NCBI RefSeq assembly: GCF_022026395.1
Contig: NZ_CP041767.1
Span: forward strand, 622,001 to 686,000
Reading direction: 5' to 3'
DNA length: 64,000 bases
Source of the DNA: Brevibacillus brevis
GTDB taxonomy: Bacteria > Bacillota > Bacilli > Brevibacillales > Brevibacillaceae
Positions 18,783 through 26,945 of the stretch are shown here, piece after piece (within the stretch, counting starts at the first letter, position 1; each line of letters begins with the position of its first letter). Position numbers and translations under genes: made by a program. The notes below the pieces were generated by a model that did no database searches, was not told where the DNA came from, and saw only the letters and a program-made list of their open reading frames with translations.

Positions 18783-19160
18783 TTGAGCGGAGATTTTGTT
18801 TCGAACTTGCTCGATAAGCTAAGCCAAAAAACAGGGCGGCAATGGACGCTTAACGATATTATGAAGCTCGCGGAAAAAATGCCGAAGGGCGGAGCCAATG
18901 TAGATGCGCTGCTCGATGAGCTGGGAAATATGGGATTCGAAGTGCCAGAGGAGACGAAAGAGCGCGTCAGGGATCGTGTAAAGGACGGCAACTCCATCTC
19001 CATGGAAGAGTTAGGGAACTTAATGCCCAAAGAAGTAAAGGCGAAGAGCCGCAAGTCGAAGAAGCCGATCAAGCCAATCAGGGCGACTGCCAAAAGCAAA
19101 ACAGTCTTACTGTCAGATCGCATCAAAAAGCTATCAGGCAAAGGCAAGAAAAAACGATAA
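18783..19160 (+). CDS. SpoVIF-like sporulation protein
   Basis: A 125-residue soluble basic protein. Residues about 5-75 (from FVSNLLDKLSQKTGRQW to VKDGNSISMEEL) are helical and resemble the small stage VI sporulation protein F domain, with a K-TG...DI..LA pattern; the last 45 residues are a lysine/arginine-rich tail ending KGKKKR not expected in SpoVIF. It starts at TTG 18783 after AGGGAGGGG. The CATACAGTA promoter element upstream fits late mother-cell expression. The family assignment is a recognition by eye and moderate. It lies between corA and purH and interrupts the usual pur gene order. Confidence 0.5.
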   Translation: MSGDFVSNLLDKLSQKTGRQWTLNDIMKLAEKMPKGGANVDALLDELGNMGFEVPEETKERVRDRVKDGNSISMEELGNLMPKEVKAKSRKSKKPIKPIRATAKSKTVLLSDRIKKLSGKGKKKR

Positions 19161-19196
19161 TATCATCCAAGCAAATGCAGATGCATGCAGTCGCAA

Positions 19197-19210
19197 GTGC
19201 CGAACAGGCA
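19197..19210 (+). promoter_or_regulatory. Possible upstream PurR box of purH
   Basis: GTGCCGAACAGGCA contains the CCGAAC core of a PurBox 38 nt before the -35 of purH. The core is also the loop of a small GTGCC/GGCAC hairpin, so the match may be fortuitous. Confidence 0.35.
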
Positions 19211-19243
19211 CGGGCGGCTGTGTTTGTTTTCCTGACGAAGTTA

Positions 19244-19272
19244 TTGATAATAGCGTACAATTATTTTATAAT
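19244..19272 (+). promoter_or_regulatory. Sigma-A promoter of purHD
   Basis: TTGATA (19244-19249) and TATAAT (19267-19272) are 17 nt apart, a near-perfect sigma-A promoter with the same -35 as purC. Transcription would begin near 19279. Confidence 0.82.
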
Positions 19273-19278
19273 ATATAA

Positions 19279-19295
19279 GTATTGTTCGTGTTTTG
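19279..19295 (+). promoter_or_regulatory. PurR box of purH
   Basis: GTATTGTTCGTGTTTTG matches the inverted PurBox. Its GTTCG core begins at 19284, 11 nt after the -10 hexamer, exactly as at purC. Confidence 0.6.
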
Positions 19296-19341
19296 GTCAT
19301 TAGTTACTCATGTTTTCACTAAAATTCAGGAGGTTCTATCC

Positions 19342-20892
19342 GTGAGTGTGAAAAAAGCGTTGATCAGCGTTTCTGACAAGACAGGATTGATTCCGTTTGC
19401 CCGTCGATTGGTAGCCGCCGGGGTACAGATCATTTCTACCGGGGGTACGGCTTCTCTTTTAAAAGCAGAGGGAGTTCCCGTCATTGGCATTTCTGAAGTG
19501 ACCGGATTTCCAGAAATTTTGGACGGTCGCGTCAAAACGTTGCATCCCAATATCCACAGCGGCCTCTTGGCTGTAAGGGACAGTGAAGCACATGTGCAGC
19601 AACTAAAAGACCTGGGGATTGAAACCATTGATCTGGTTGTCGTGAACCTTTATCCTTTCAAGGAAACGATAGCGAAGCCAGACGTGACATATGAAGACGC
19701 CATTGAGAATATTGATATTGGTGGACCAACGATGCTGCGTTCTGCTGCGAAAAATCACGCGTTCGTCAGTGTAGTGGTCGATGCAGCCGATTATGAAAAA
19801 GTAGCAGAAGAAATTGAAGCAAATGGCGATACTACGCTAGAAACCCGTCGCAAGCTGGCTGCAAAAGTTTTCCGCCATACAGCAGCCTATGATGCCTTGA
19901 TCTCTCGCTATTTGAGTGAGCAGGTGGGCGAACTGCTGCCTGAGAGCTACACGGTGACTTACGAGAAAGCACAGGATTTACGCTATGGGGAAAATCCACA
20001 TCAACGTGCGGCATTTTACCGTGAGCCGTTGTCCGATCAGTTGAGCATCGGGAATGCAAGCCAACTGCAAGGAAAAGAGCTTTCCTATAACAACATCAAT
20101 GACGCAGATGCAGCGTTGGCGATTGTACGCGAATTCGCTGAACCTGCTGTCGTTGCGATCAAGCACTCCAACCCGTGTGGAGTAGGGATCGGCACTGATA
20201 TTCGCGCCGCTTACCAAAAAGCGTACGAAGCAGACCCTGTCTCTATTTATGGTGGGATCGTGGCAGCAAATCGCCCGATTGACCGTGACACCGCACTCGC
20301 GATGAAAGAGATTTTCTTGGAAATCATTATCGCACCGGACTTCACCGACGAGGCGTTGGCTGTTCTGGCTGAGAAAAAGAACCTGCGTCTGTTGCGTATC
20401 TCGGCGCTGAATGAACCAGCCAAAAAAGTGGACAATCTGTTCCGCGTGGCTCCTGTAGCAGGCGGGGCACTCATTCAAGACTTCGACTACAAGCAGCTCG
20501 AAGAAAGCGAGATTCAGGTGGTCACAGACCGCAAGCCTTCGGAAGAGGAACTGGCACAGCTGAAATTCGCGTGGAAGGTCGTCAAGCACGTCAAATCAAA
20601 TGCGATTCTCTTGGCAAAAGACAATATGACCATCGGCGTGGGTGCAGGCCAGATGAACCGCGTTGGGGCAGCGAAAATCGCCATCGAACAAGCAGGTGCA
20701 TTGGCAAGTGGCTCGGTTATGGCCTCGGATGCGTTTTTCCCAATGGGAGATACCGTGGAGGCGGCAGCTAAAGCAGGGATTACTGCTATCATCCAGCCAG
20801 GCGGCTCCATTCGCGACCAAGAATCGATTGATGCTTGCAACCGAGCGGGTATTGCGATGATCTTTACCGGCACGCGTCATTTCAAGCACTAA
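19342..20892 (+). CDS. purH: AICAR transformylase/IMP cyclohydrolase
   Basis: The bifunctional enzyme for the last two steps to IMP, 516 residues. The N-terminal cyclohydrolase (about 1-190) has [13 protein letters not shown] and [13 protein letters not shown]. The transformylase has [14 protein letters not shown] and KHSNPCGVG, and the end [18 protein letters not shown] is typical. GTG 19342 is chosen because AGGAGG ends 8 nt before it; the frame is open to 19282 upstream of that. It has its own promoter and PurR-like box, unlike Bacillus subtilis where purH follows purN directly. Confidence 0.95.
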   Translation: MSVKKALISVSDKTGLIPFARRLVAAGVQIISTGGTASLLKAEGVPVIGISEVTGFPEILDGRVKTLHPNIHSGLLAVRDSEAHVQQLKDLGIETIDLVVVNLYPFKETIAKPDVTYEDAIENIDIGGPTMLRSAAKNHAFVSVVVDAADYEKVAEEIEANGDTTLETRRKLAAKVFRHTAAYDALISRYLSEQVGELLPESYTVTYEKAQDLRYGENPHQRAAFYREPLSDQLSIGNASQLQGKELSYNNINDADAALAIVREFAEPAVVAIKHSNPCGVGIGTDIRAAYQKAYEADPVSIYGGIVAANRPIDRDTALAMKEIFLEIIIAPDFTDEALAVLAEKKNLRLLRISALNEPAKKVDNLFRVAPVAGGALIQDFDYKQLEESEIQVVTDRKPSEEELAQLKFAWKVVKHVKSNAILLAKDNMTIGVGAGQMNRVGAAKIAIEQAGALASGSVMASDAFFPMGDTVEAAAKAGITAIIQPGGSIRDQESIDACNRAGIAMIFTGTRHFKH

Positions 20893-20971
20893 AAGAGGCT
20901 ATTCGGGAGTAACTTTCGCTTTTTTAACACGTATGAAAGAGTGGATTACCTCTCACACAGGAGGAAATACG

Positions 20972-22249
20972 ATGAAAATATTAGTGATCGGTGGCGGCGG
21001 TCGAGAACACACGATTGCCTGGAAGCTGTTGCAGAGTTCTAAAGTGACGAAGGTATACTGTGCGCCAGGAAATGGGGGCACCGCCCAAATCGCGCAAAAC
21101 GTACCGATCGGCGTCCATGATTTTGCTGCACTGGTTCAATTCGTCAAGGATGAAGGAATTGATTTGACTGTCGTTGGCCCGGAAGATCCTTTGCTGGCGG
21201 GGATTGTTGACTTTTTCCAGGAGCGCAATCTGCCGATCTATGGCCCGAATCAAAAAGCGGCAATGATCGAGGGAAGCAAGTCTTTTGCGAAAAGTTTAAT
21301 GAAACGCTACGAGATTCCGACGTCTGCCTATGAATCGTTTCTGGATTACGAATCGGCGAGTGCATACGTGAGAGAGCAGGGCGCTCCTATCGTTGTCAAA
21401 GCGGATGGCTTGGCAGCGGGGAAAGGAGTCGTTGTCGCAGAGACGGTGGAGGAAGCAGAAGAGGCACTCCGTCAGATTATGCAGGAAAGCGTCTTTGGTG
21501 AAGCGGGAGCTCGCGTGGTCATTGAGGAGTGCATGTTCGGCGAAGAGCTGTCGCTGTTGTCTTTCGTCGATGGAGAGACAGTTAAGCCGATGATTACTTC
21601 TCAGGATCATAAGCGAATCTTCAATGATGACCGCGGTCCCAATACAGGCGGCATGGGAACATACGCCCCGGTACCGCAAATGTCTGCTGAGCTGGTGGAC
21701 GAGATCGTCAAAACGATTGTCCAACCGATGGCGTCAGGGATGGCCAAGGATGGCATTCCGTTCAAAGGCATTCTCTACACAGGTCTGATGATTACGGAGC
21801 AAGGCCCGAAAGTCGTGGAGTTCAATGCACGTTTTGGCGATCCGGAGACACAGGTGCTCTTGCCGTTGCTCGAAACAGATTTGCTCGACATTTTTGTCGG
21901 AACAATCAATGGCGAGCTCGATGCAGTCGATGTGACATGGAAAAAAGGAAGTGCTGTCTGTGTCGTCATGGCAGCGCCGGGTTATCCTGGAGAATATCCA
22001 AAAGGTACGTTGATACACGGACTGGGTCAGGCAAACGAGGGAGCTACGGTGTTTCACGCAGGGACGAAGGAAACCGAGGAAGGCATCGTTACGAGCGGTG
22101 GCCGTGTGCTTGGCGTCGTGGCAACAGGAACGGATTTGGCGCATGCACGTGAGACAGCGTACGCGAAGGTGCAAGGGATCTCGTTTGATGGGGCGCAGTA
22201 TCGCACGGATATTGCGGCACGAGCGATGAAGTATCAGCAAAAGGGATAA
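20972..22249 (+). CDS. purD: GAR synthetase
   Basis: Phosphoribosylamine--glycine ligase, 425 residues, an ATP-grasp enzyme. MKILVIGGGGREHTIAWKL starts the protein; VVGPEDPLLAGIVD, KADGLAAGKGVVVA, DHKRIFNDDRGPNTGGMG and VEFNARFGDPETQ are present. ATG 20972 follows AGGAGGAAATACG; an upstream in-frame ATG at 20933 lacks a good site. It is 79 nt after purH and is closed by a strong terminator. Confidence 0.96.
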   Translation: MKILVIGGGGREHTIAWKLLQSSKVTKVYCAPGNGGTAQIAQNVPIGVHDFAALVQFVKDEGIDLTVVGPEDPLLAGIVDFFQERNLPIYGPNQKAAMIEGSKSFAKSLMKRYEIPTSAYESFLDYESASAYVREQGAPIVVKADGLAAGKGVVVAETVEEAEEALRQIMQESVFGEAGARVVIEECMFGEELSLLSFVDGETVKPMITSQDHKRIFNDDRGPNTGGMGTYAPVPQMSAELVDEIVKTIVQPMASGMAKDGIPFKGILYTGLMITEQGPKVVEFNARFGDPETQVLLPLLETDLLDIFVGTINGELDAVDVTWKKGSAVCVVMAAPGYPGEYPKGTLIHGLGQANEGATVFHAGTKETEEGIVTSGGRVLGVVATGTDLAHARETAYAKVQGISFDGAQYRTDIAARAMKYQQKG

Positions 22250-22255
22250 AAAAAC

Positions 22256-22303
22256 AAGCTGTTCCTTCGGTAGAAAATTCTACTTAGAGGGAACAGCTTT
22301 TTT
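22256..22303 (+). terminator. Bidirectional terminator, purD / MFS gene
   Basis: AAGCTGTTCC and GGAACAGCTT form a 10-bp stem with T runs on both sides (TTTTTT on +, GTTTTTTT on -), between the convergent purD and transporter stops. Confidence 0.9.
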
Positions 22304-22308
22304 GGTTA

Positions 22309-23517
22309 TTACATACCCACGTTTTCACTAGCGATTGCCGCTTTTTCCGCTTTGGCCGCAGCCACCTGCGAAAGGAAATAAACAATCAGAAACAGCAGCA
22401 AGCAAGCCGCCGACCAGCGGTACATGACAGAGTAGCTCGAATGTGTCGCGATGACGCCGAGGAGCATTGAGCCGACCGCAATCCCCAGGTCGATGGAATT
22501 AAAGAACAGTCCATTCGCCATGCCGCGTTGCTCAGGCGTGACGACCTTCACCATCCACGCCTGGATAGATGGCTGAATCATGCCATAGCCAAGGCCGTAG
22601 AAGGCAGCAGAGACGAGAAGCAAGGACTCTGTCGTTGTCAGGGACAGGAGCAAGAGGCTGACCCCGACGAAAATCGCACCGGGAGGCAGGACGGCGATGT
22701 GCCCTTTGCGATCATACAGCTTGCCGGAAAACGGACGAATCAACACCATCGCCAGTGCGTTCGTAAGGAAAAACCAGCCGACATTCTCAATGTGGGCTTC
22801 TTTTCCGTACAAGGCCAAAAAGCTGAGAATCCCGCCATACGTAATGGACAAACAAAAATTCAGTCCAGCTGGAAGCAGCAGCTTTTTATCATAAAATCGG
22901 CGAATGCCTGTGACAGTTTGTACGTTCCCGGACGACACAGGAAGCTGATTGTAGGCACGGATAAAATGCATCAGCGGAAAAATAATAGCAACTAACAATA
23001 CGAGAACCATGAGCATCGAGCCGAACCCAAACCCATTTAACACTCCAAGTCCAATCAACGGGCCGAGTGCCATAGCCAAGCTGGTCGATAAGCCGAAATA
23101 CCCCATGCCTTCACCGATTCGTCTGGCAGGAATCACATTGGAGACAATCGTCGGAAAGGTCGTGCTGCCCATCCCAAAGCCAATGCCGACTAAAATTCGC
23201 AGCAGAAGAAAGAAAACAATGCTTCCCGCCCAGTAATAGCCTGCGCTAAAAATCGCGACGAATCCAAGTGCTACGATTGCCAAGAGCTTACTGCTTTTCG
23301 TTTTCAATGCTTCTCCGGTAAACACCCTTGCGATCACTGCTGCAAGTGAAAACAAGCTAATAACCAGGCTGACGACAAAATCATTGGCCTGATACGCTTC
23401 CTTCACATAAGCAGGGAATGTTGGGGTCTGCATTTGAACGGTGAGAAACAACAACAAATTGCATACAGTTAACAGGACAAAATCTCTCGTCCACAGTCTC
23501 TCTCTACTCTCTCCCAA
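22309..23517 (-). CDS. MFS transporter, probable drug efflux
   Basis: A roughly 402-residue major facilitator protein with about 12 hydrophobic segments, starting with RDFVLLTVCNLLLFLTV. The segment FFLLLRILVGIGFGMGSTT resembles the motif region of segments 4-5 of drug-proton antiporters. It would export small molecules; the substrate is unknown. It follows a marR-type gene by a few bases on the same strand, so it is probably that regulator's target. The TTG at 23517 has AGGAG eight nt before it and is preferred; the GTG at 23526 overlaps that site. Confidence 0.88.
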   Translation of the reverse strand: MGESRERLWTRDFVLLTVCNLLLFLTVQMQTPTFPAYVKEAYQANDFVVSLVISLFSLAAVIARVFTGEALKTKSSKLLAIVALGFVAIFSAGYYWAGSIVFFLLLRILVGIGFGMGSTTFPTIVSNVIPARRIGEGMGYFGLSTSLAMALGPLIGLGVLNGFGFGSMLMVLVLLVAIIFPLMHFIRAYNQLPVSSGNVQTVTGIRRFYDKKLLLPAGLNFCLSITYGGILSFLALYGKEAHIENVGWFFLTNALAMVLIRPFSGKLYDRKGHIAVLPPGAIFVGVSLLLLSLTTTESLLLVSAAFYGLGYGMIQPSIQAWMVKVVTPEQRGMANGLFFNSIDLGIAVGSMLLGVIATHSSYSVMYRWSAACLLLFLIVYFLSQVAAAKAEKAAIASENVGM

Positions 23518-23528
23518 TGCTGTCACTC

Positions 23529-23972
23529 CTAGTCAGTCGTTTTTCTATTGATGTTCTCGTTAATCTCCAGCAAGATTTCTCGCAAGAAGGCCAGCTTTTC
23601 AGGAGAAATCCCCTCCAAAATGTCTGCAACGGCCTGAGCCTCTACAGGAATCGCTTGCTCAATCCATTCTCGTCCTTTCGGGGAAAGCGTAATGATGTAC
23701 GCACGGCGATCTTGTTCGCTCAAAGTCTTTTCGATAAAGCCTTTTTTGGCGAGTGTGTCTAAAATGCGTGTCATGGAAGGTTGATCCTTGGCAGAGCGCT
23801 GGGCCAGCTCTTTTTGATTGATGCCCTCTTCTTTTCGTAGCCGATACAGGACGGCAAACTGCTCCGTGGTCAAATCAAACTCCTTTAAAAAAAGGGAAAC
23901 ATAATGAATCATTCTCCGGTATGTATTTCCGATAAGAAATCCAACCGGTTCTTTTTGCCAATGATCGATCAG
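23529..23972 (-). CDS. MarR-family regulator, non-ATG start likely
   Basis: A MarR winged-helix repressor: LTTEQFAVLYRLRKEEGINQ, the recognition region RSAKDQPSMTRILDTLAKKG, and the wing SEQDRRAYIITLSPKG. The first ATG (23912) would delete the first dimerisation helix. The frame stays open upstream and encodes WQKEPVGFLIGNTYRRM, as expected for MarR N-termini, but holds no ATG, GTG or TTG. A CTG at 23972 stands 8 nt after AGAGGG and just inside the predicted transcript, so it is taken as the start (147 residues); ATT at 23978 is another option. It forms an operon with the MFS gene. Confidence 0.75.
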   Translation of the reverse strand: MIDHWQKEPVGFLIGNTYRRMIHYVSLFLKEFDLTTEQFAVLYRLRKEEGINQKELAQRSAKDQPSMTRILDTLAKKGFIEKTLSEQDRRAYIITLSPKGREWIEQAIPVEAQAVADILEGISPEKLAFLREILLEINENINRKTTD

Positions 23973-24012
23973 GGGAATGACCCTCTTTCGTTCAAAAATA
24001 CTTGCAATGACA

Positions 24013-24041
24013 ATTATATGTATAACAATTATTTTTGTAAA
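24013..24041 (-). promoter_or_regulatory. Promoter and possible operator of marR-MFS
   Basis: On the minus strand TTTACA (24041-24036) and TATAAT (24018-24013) are 17 nt apart. The spacer and -10 form an imperfect palindrome (AATTGTTATACATATAATTG), a plausible autoregulatory MarR site. Transcription would start near 24006. Confidence 0.65.
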
Positions 24042-24043
24042 TG

Positions 24044-24070
24044 GAAAAAACCGCCCAATGACAGGCGGTT
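24044..24070 (-). terminator. Terminator of the 44-residue ORF
   Basis: On the minus strand AACCGCC and GGCGGTT form the stem, followed by TTTTTT. It separates the small membrane gene from the marR promoter. Confidence 0.85.
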
Positions 24071-24083
24071 AGTTGCTGCTCCT

Positions 24084-24218
24084 TTATTGACGATATCTTC
24101 CTCTTTTTCGCGAGGTGCGAAAGAAGTAATAACCCATTACGCCGATGACGCCAATGATCGTGGCAATAACAAAGAAGTTATGGGACATCCATTCATACAT
24201 CTGGGAGCCGACAAGCAT
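24084..24218 (-). CDS. 44-residue single-pass membrane protein
   Basis: A short gene with AGGAGG eight nt before its ATG, and a terminator right after its stop. The protein starts MLVGSQMYEWMSHN, has one membrane helix (FFVIATIIGVIGVMGYYFF) and ends in a basic tail (RTSRKRGRYRQ), so the C-terminus should face the cytoplasm. I do not recognise a family. It follows the DUF2892-like gene by about 18 nt and is likely co-transcribed with it. Confidence 0.7.
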   Translation of the reverse strand: MLVGSQMYEWMSHNFFVIATIIGVIGVMGYYFFRTSRKRGRYRQ

Positions 24219-24236
24219 ATGCGGTGCCTCCTCTCC

Positions 24237-24776
24237 TTACGTGTACGTGGGGTAGCGAGTGTTGCTGTTGTTATTTTCCTGGGAGCGAAATGAAATGATC
24301 TCTCTTGCCGCTTTTTCGAGAAGTTGATCCTCGGGAGTAAGCTTCATGTTTTGTTGATTGTTGATTGAATGTTTTTCCTGGTTCCTCGATAATTGTGGGC
24401 TTGCAGAATACTGTATGTTTGCTTTATTCGTTGTGGCTGAAGTGTTGCTCTCGTCGTCTTGGCCGGTGTTCGAGTCTTTGATGGGGGCAATATTCATGGA
24501 GCGGGTAAACTGGTTGACTGCCATCTGTACGCCTTTTTTCTTGAGCTGATCCATCATGCCTTGAATGCCATTTCCCTTTTTCGTATTGATGCCCATCGCT
24601 GCGTACATCGGACAAAAGCGAGTAGCTCCTTCTGCTACTTTCATTGCTGAAAAAGCCATGAGCAGCCATGGAGTGTTGGATGGGCGACGGCTCATTCTTC
24701 CGATGCCGTACGCCAAGCCCAACAGACCGCCAGTTATTCGAATCATGGCATCAGTTCTACCTACGTTTTTATGCAT
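24237..24776 (-). CDS. DUF2892 (YgaP-like) membrane protein
   Basis: A 179-residue protein. The first 65 residues (MHKNVGRTDAMIRITGGLLG, then a second hydrophobic stretch and GATRFCPMYAAMGINT) match the DUF2892/YgaP transmembrane pair, where the FCP cysteine is conserved. The remaining 110 residues are polar, Gln/Asn/Ser-rich and probably disordered, which is unusual for the family. ATG 24776 is fixed by AGGAGG nine nt upstream; the frame is open further upstream but without homology. Function unknown. Confidence 0.72.
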   Translation of the reverse strand: MHKNVGRTDAMIRITGGLLGLAYGIGRMSRRPSNTPWLLMAFSAMKVAEGATRFCPMYAAMGINTKKGNGIQGMMDQLKKKGVQMAVNQFTRSMNIAPIKDSNTGQDDESNTSATTNKANIQYSASPQLSRNQEKHSINNQQNMKLTPEDQLLEKAAREIISFRSQENNNSNTRYPTYT

Positions 24777-24912
24777 GAGAGTTGTCCTCCTGTCGCTATT
24801 ACGTCTATTCCCTAGTGTGTAATAAAGGGCGACAAGACACCCGTGGGAATTGTTACTACCATCATCAAGCTTGCAGGGGAATGAATGATGGGCGGAGAAG
24901 GTGTAGAGAGCG

Positions 24913-26727
24913 ATGAACGACCGTTCATTTTGGAAAAACATCGGGAGACCAGCGAGGAGAGAAGAAATGATGCGTGTACGAGCCCTATCAGATCGTGATT
25001 ACTTGAACATGATTCGCGTGAGCAGACGTCAAGCACCGGCAAGCCTCTGGATAAAAGGCGCAAGCGTTCTAAATGTGTACACAAAAGAATGGCAAGAGCA
25101 TCACGTCGTAGTGGCAGGAGAACGTATAGCTTATGTAGGAGAAAAAGAGCCGCTGGTCGATGACCAGACCGTAATCATGGAGGCGGCTGGGCAATATCTC
25201 GTGCCGGGTTACATCGAGCCTCACGCGCATCCGTTTCAATGGTATAACCCTTACACGTTGGCTGACTTTGCTTTGCAAACGGGGACGACTGGAATGGTGT
25301 CGGACACGTTAATGCTCATGCATCTGCCCTTTTCGCAAACGGCAGCGATCATGGATTCTTTGGCAGCACATCCCGTGAAGCAATTTTTCTGGGGTAGACT
25401 CGATCCGCAGACAGGGAAAGCTCATCCGTCGTTCACGAAGGACAATTTGGCGCGAATGCTGGAACATCCACGCGTGATCCAGGGTGGGGAGTTGACAAAT
25501 TGGGGCGGCGTTTTGCAAGAGGATGAGACGCTGCTTTTTGGTTTGAAGCATACGCGGGACTTGGGCAAAAGGATGGAGGGGCATCATCCGGGAGCTTCTT
25601 ACGAGACATTGAACATTGCCGCAGCATCCGGCATAACAGCTTGTCACGAGGCTATCACCGCAGCCGATTTGCTGTCGCGTATCCGTTTAGGCATGTATGC
25701 GACACTGCGCCATTCCTCTATTCGTCCTGATCTGCCGGAGCTGGTGAAGGGCTGGCTGGAGTTGGGGGTGCCGTGGTCTTCACGAATGATGCTGACATCG
25801 GATGGAAGCACGCCCCCGATGCATCGTGACGGGTTCATGGATAGTACGATCCGTGTGGCCATGGAAGCGGGGATGCCGCCAGAGGAAGCGTATGTCATGG
25901 CGACGCTGAACCCGGCTGTCTATTATGGGCTGGACGCGGAGATCGGAGGAATTGCGCCGGGTCGAATCGCGGATATGCTGTTGTTGACGGCAATGGATCA
26001 ACCGACTCCATCCATCGTGATTGCGAACGGACAACGAGTAGCAGAAAAAGGAAACCTGCTCGTCCCAACCGTTCAGCCACAATGGGAGGAAGCTTCGTTA
26101 CGTTTGACAGATCCATTGAAAAAACAGGCACATCCCGATTGGTTCCGTTTGCGCCCAGATGAGGACGGCAAGGTACCTGTGCTACAGATGCTGAATGCCG
26201 TTATAACCCGGCTGTCGATGGAGAACATGCCCGTTGATCAGGATGGATACGTATCCTTGCAGCATGATCCGCAGTTGGCAATGATCGCTATTATTGATGC
26301 GACTGGAGGCAATCGAACAATGGCAGTGCTTCATGGCTTCGGTGAGCATCTCGAAGGGCTGGCCAGCACCTATTCAGCCTCTGGGGATTGGATCGTAATC
26401 GGACGCGATCCCCAAACGATGGCACAAGCACTGGAACGTATTCGGGAAATAAAAGGTGGAGTCGTCCTGATCGATAAAGGAAAAATTATTTGCGAATGCC
26501 CATTGCCTCTTGCTGGAAAATTCGCGTCTGCACCGATGGAAGAAGTAATCAGCATGGGTGAAAATTTGGTAAATCAGCTTCGTTCCAAAGGACATGTCCA
26601 TCTCGATCCGATTTATTCGATTTTGTTTTTTACGGCTACCCACTTGCCCTATGCACGTCTAACGGCAACAGGCATTGTCGACGTGAAGAGTGGGCAAATC
26701 GTCGTTCCGGCACTTCCTCTACCTTGA
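24913..26727 (+). CDS. yerA: YerA-like adenine deaminase family protein
   Basis: A 604-residue amidohydrolase of the adenine deaminase family. The metal motif is YIEPHAHPFQW. Further family parts are GGELTNWGGVL, EGHHPGASYETLNIAAASGI (metal-binding His), the LTSDGSTPP aspartate and GGIAPGRIADMLLL. It would convert adenine to hypoxanthine, although YerA-type members are often called putative. A yerA gene near purD is also seen in Bacillus subtilis, so the neighbourhood is conserved and fits purine salvage. ATG 24913 has AAGGTG nine nt upstream; ATG 24967 after AGGAG is a credible alternative start. Confidence 0.85.
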   Translation: MNDRSFWKNIGRPARREEMMRVRALSDRDYLNMIRVSRRQAPASLWIKGASVLNVYTKEWQEHHVVVAGERIAYVGEKEPLVDDQTVIMEAAGQYLVPGYIEPHAHPFQWYNPYTLADFALQTGTTGMVSDTLMLMHLPFSQTAAIMDSLAAHPVKQFFWGRLDPQTGKAHPSFTKDNLARMLEHPRVIQGGELTNWGGVLQEDETLLFGLKHTRDLGKRMEGHHPGASYETLNIAAASGITACHEAITAADLLSRIRLGMYATLRHSSIRPDLPELVKGWLELGVPWSSRMMLTSDGSTPPMHRDGFMDSTIRVAMEAGMPPEEAYVMATLNPAVYYGLDAEIGGIAPGRIADMLLLTAMDQPTPSIVIANGQRVAEKGNLLVPTVQPQWEEASLRLTDPLKKQAHPDWFRLRPDEDGKVPVLQMLNAVITRLSMENMPVDQDGYVSLQHDPQLAMIAIIDATGGNRTMAVLHGFGEHLEGLASTYSASGDWIVIGRDPQTMAQALERIREIKGGVVLIDKGKIICECPLPLAGKFASAPMEEVISMGENLVNQLRSKGHVHLDPIYSILFFTATHLPYARLTATGIVDVKSGQIVVPALPLP

Positions 26728-26789
26728 GGGAGTGTTTATTTTTTTGTTTGTAAATAAATGATATATGAATATAAAATATATTTTACTTC

Positions 26790-26817
26790 TTGTAAATTAT
26801 CAGATTTATTTTAAAAT
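26790..26817 (+). promoter_or_regulatory. Promoter of the liv operon
   Basis: TTGTAA (26790-26795) and TAAAAT (26812-26817) are 16 nt apart in a very AT-rich stretch. The spacer contains AATTATCAGATTTAT (26795-26809), which agrees with the CodY consensus at 10 of 15 positions. Confidence 0.5.
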
Positions 26818-26945
26818 AAAAACAACCAAGCCTCATCTATCTTTATCCCCAAAGAGTCATCGTTTTTGAAAGTCGCAACCTGGCTAGCAAGGTAGATGGA
26901 CTGGGTAACAAGAAAAAAGAATGATAAAAGGGGGATTCATTCTTA

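Noticed and set aside
19197-19212. GTGCC/GGCAC hairpin as a terminator of the SpoVIF-like gene
   Set aside because: No T run follows the stem directly; it is only 5 bp and coincides with a possible PurR core.
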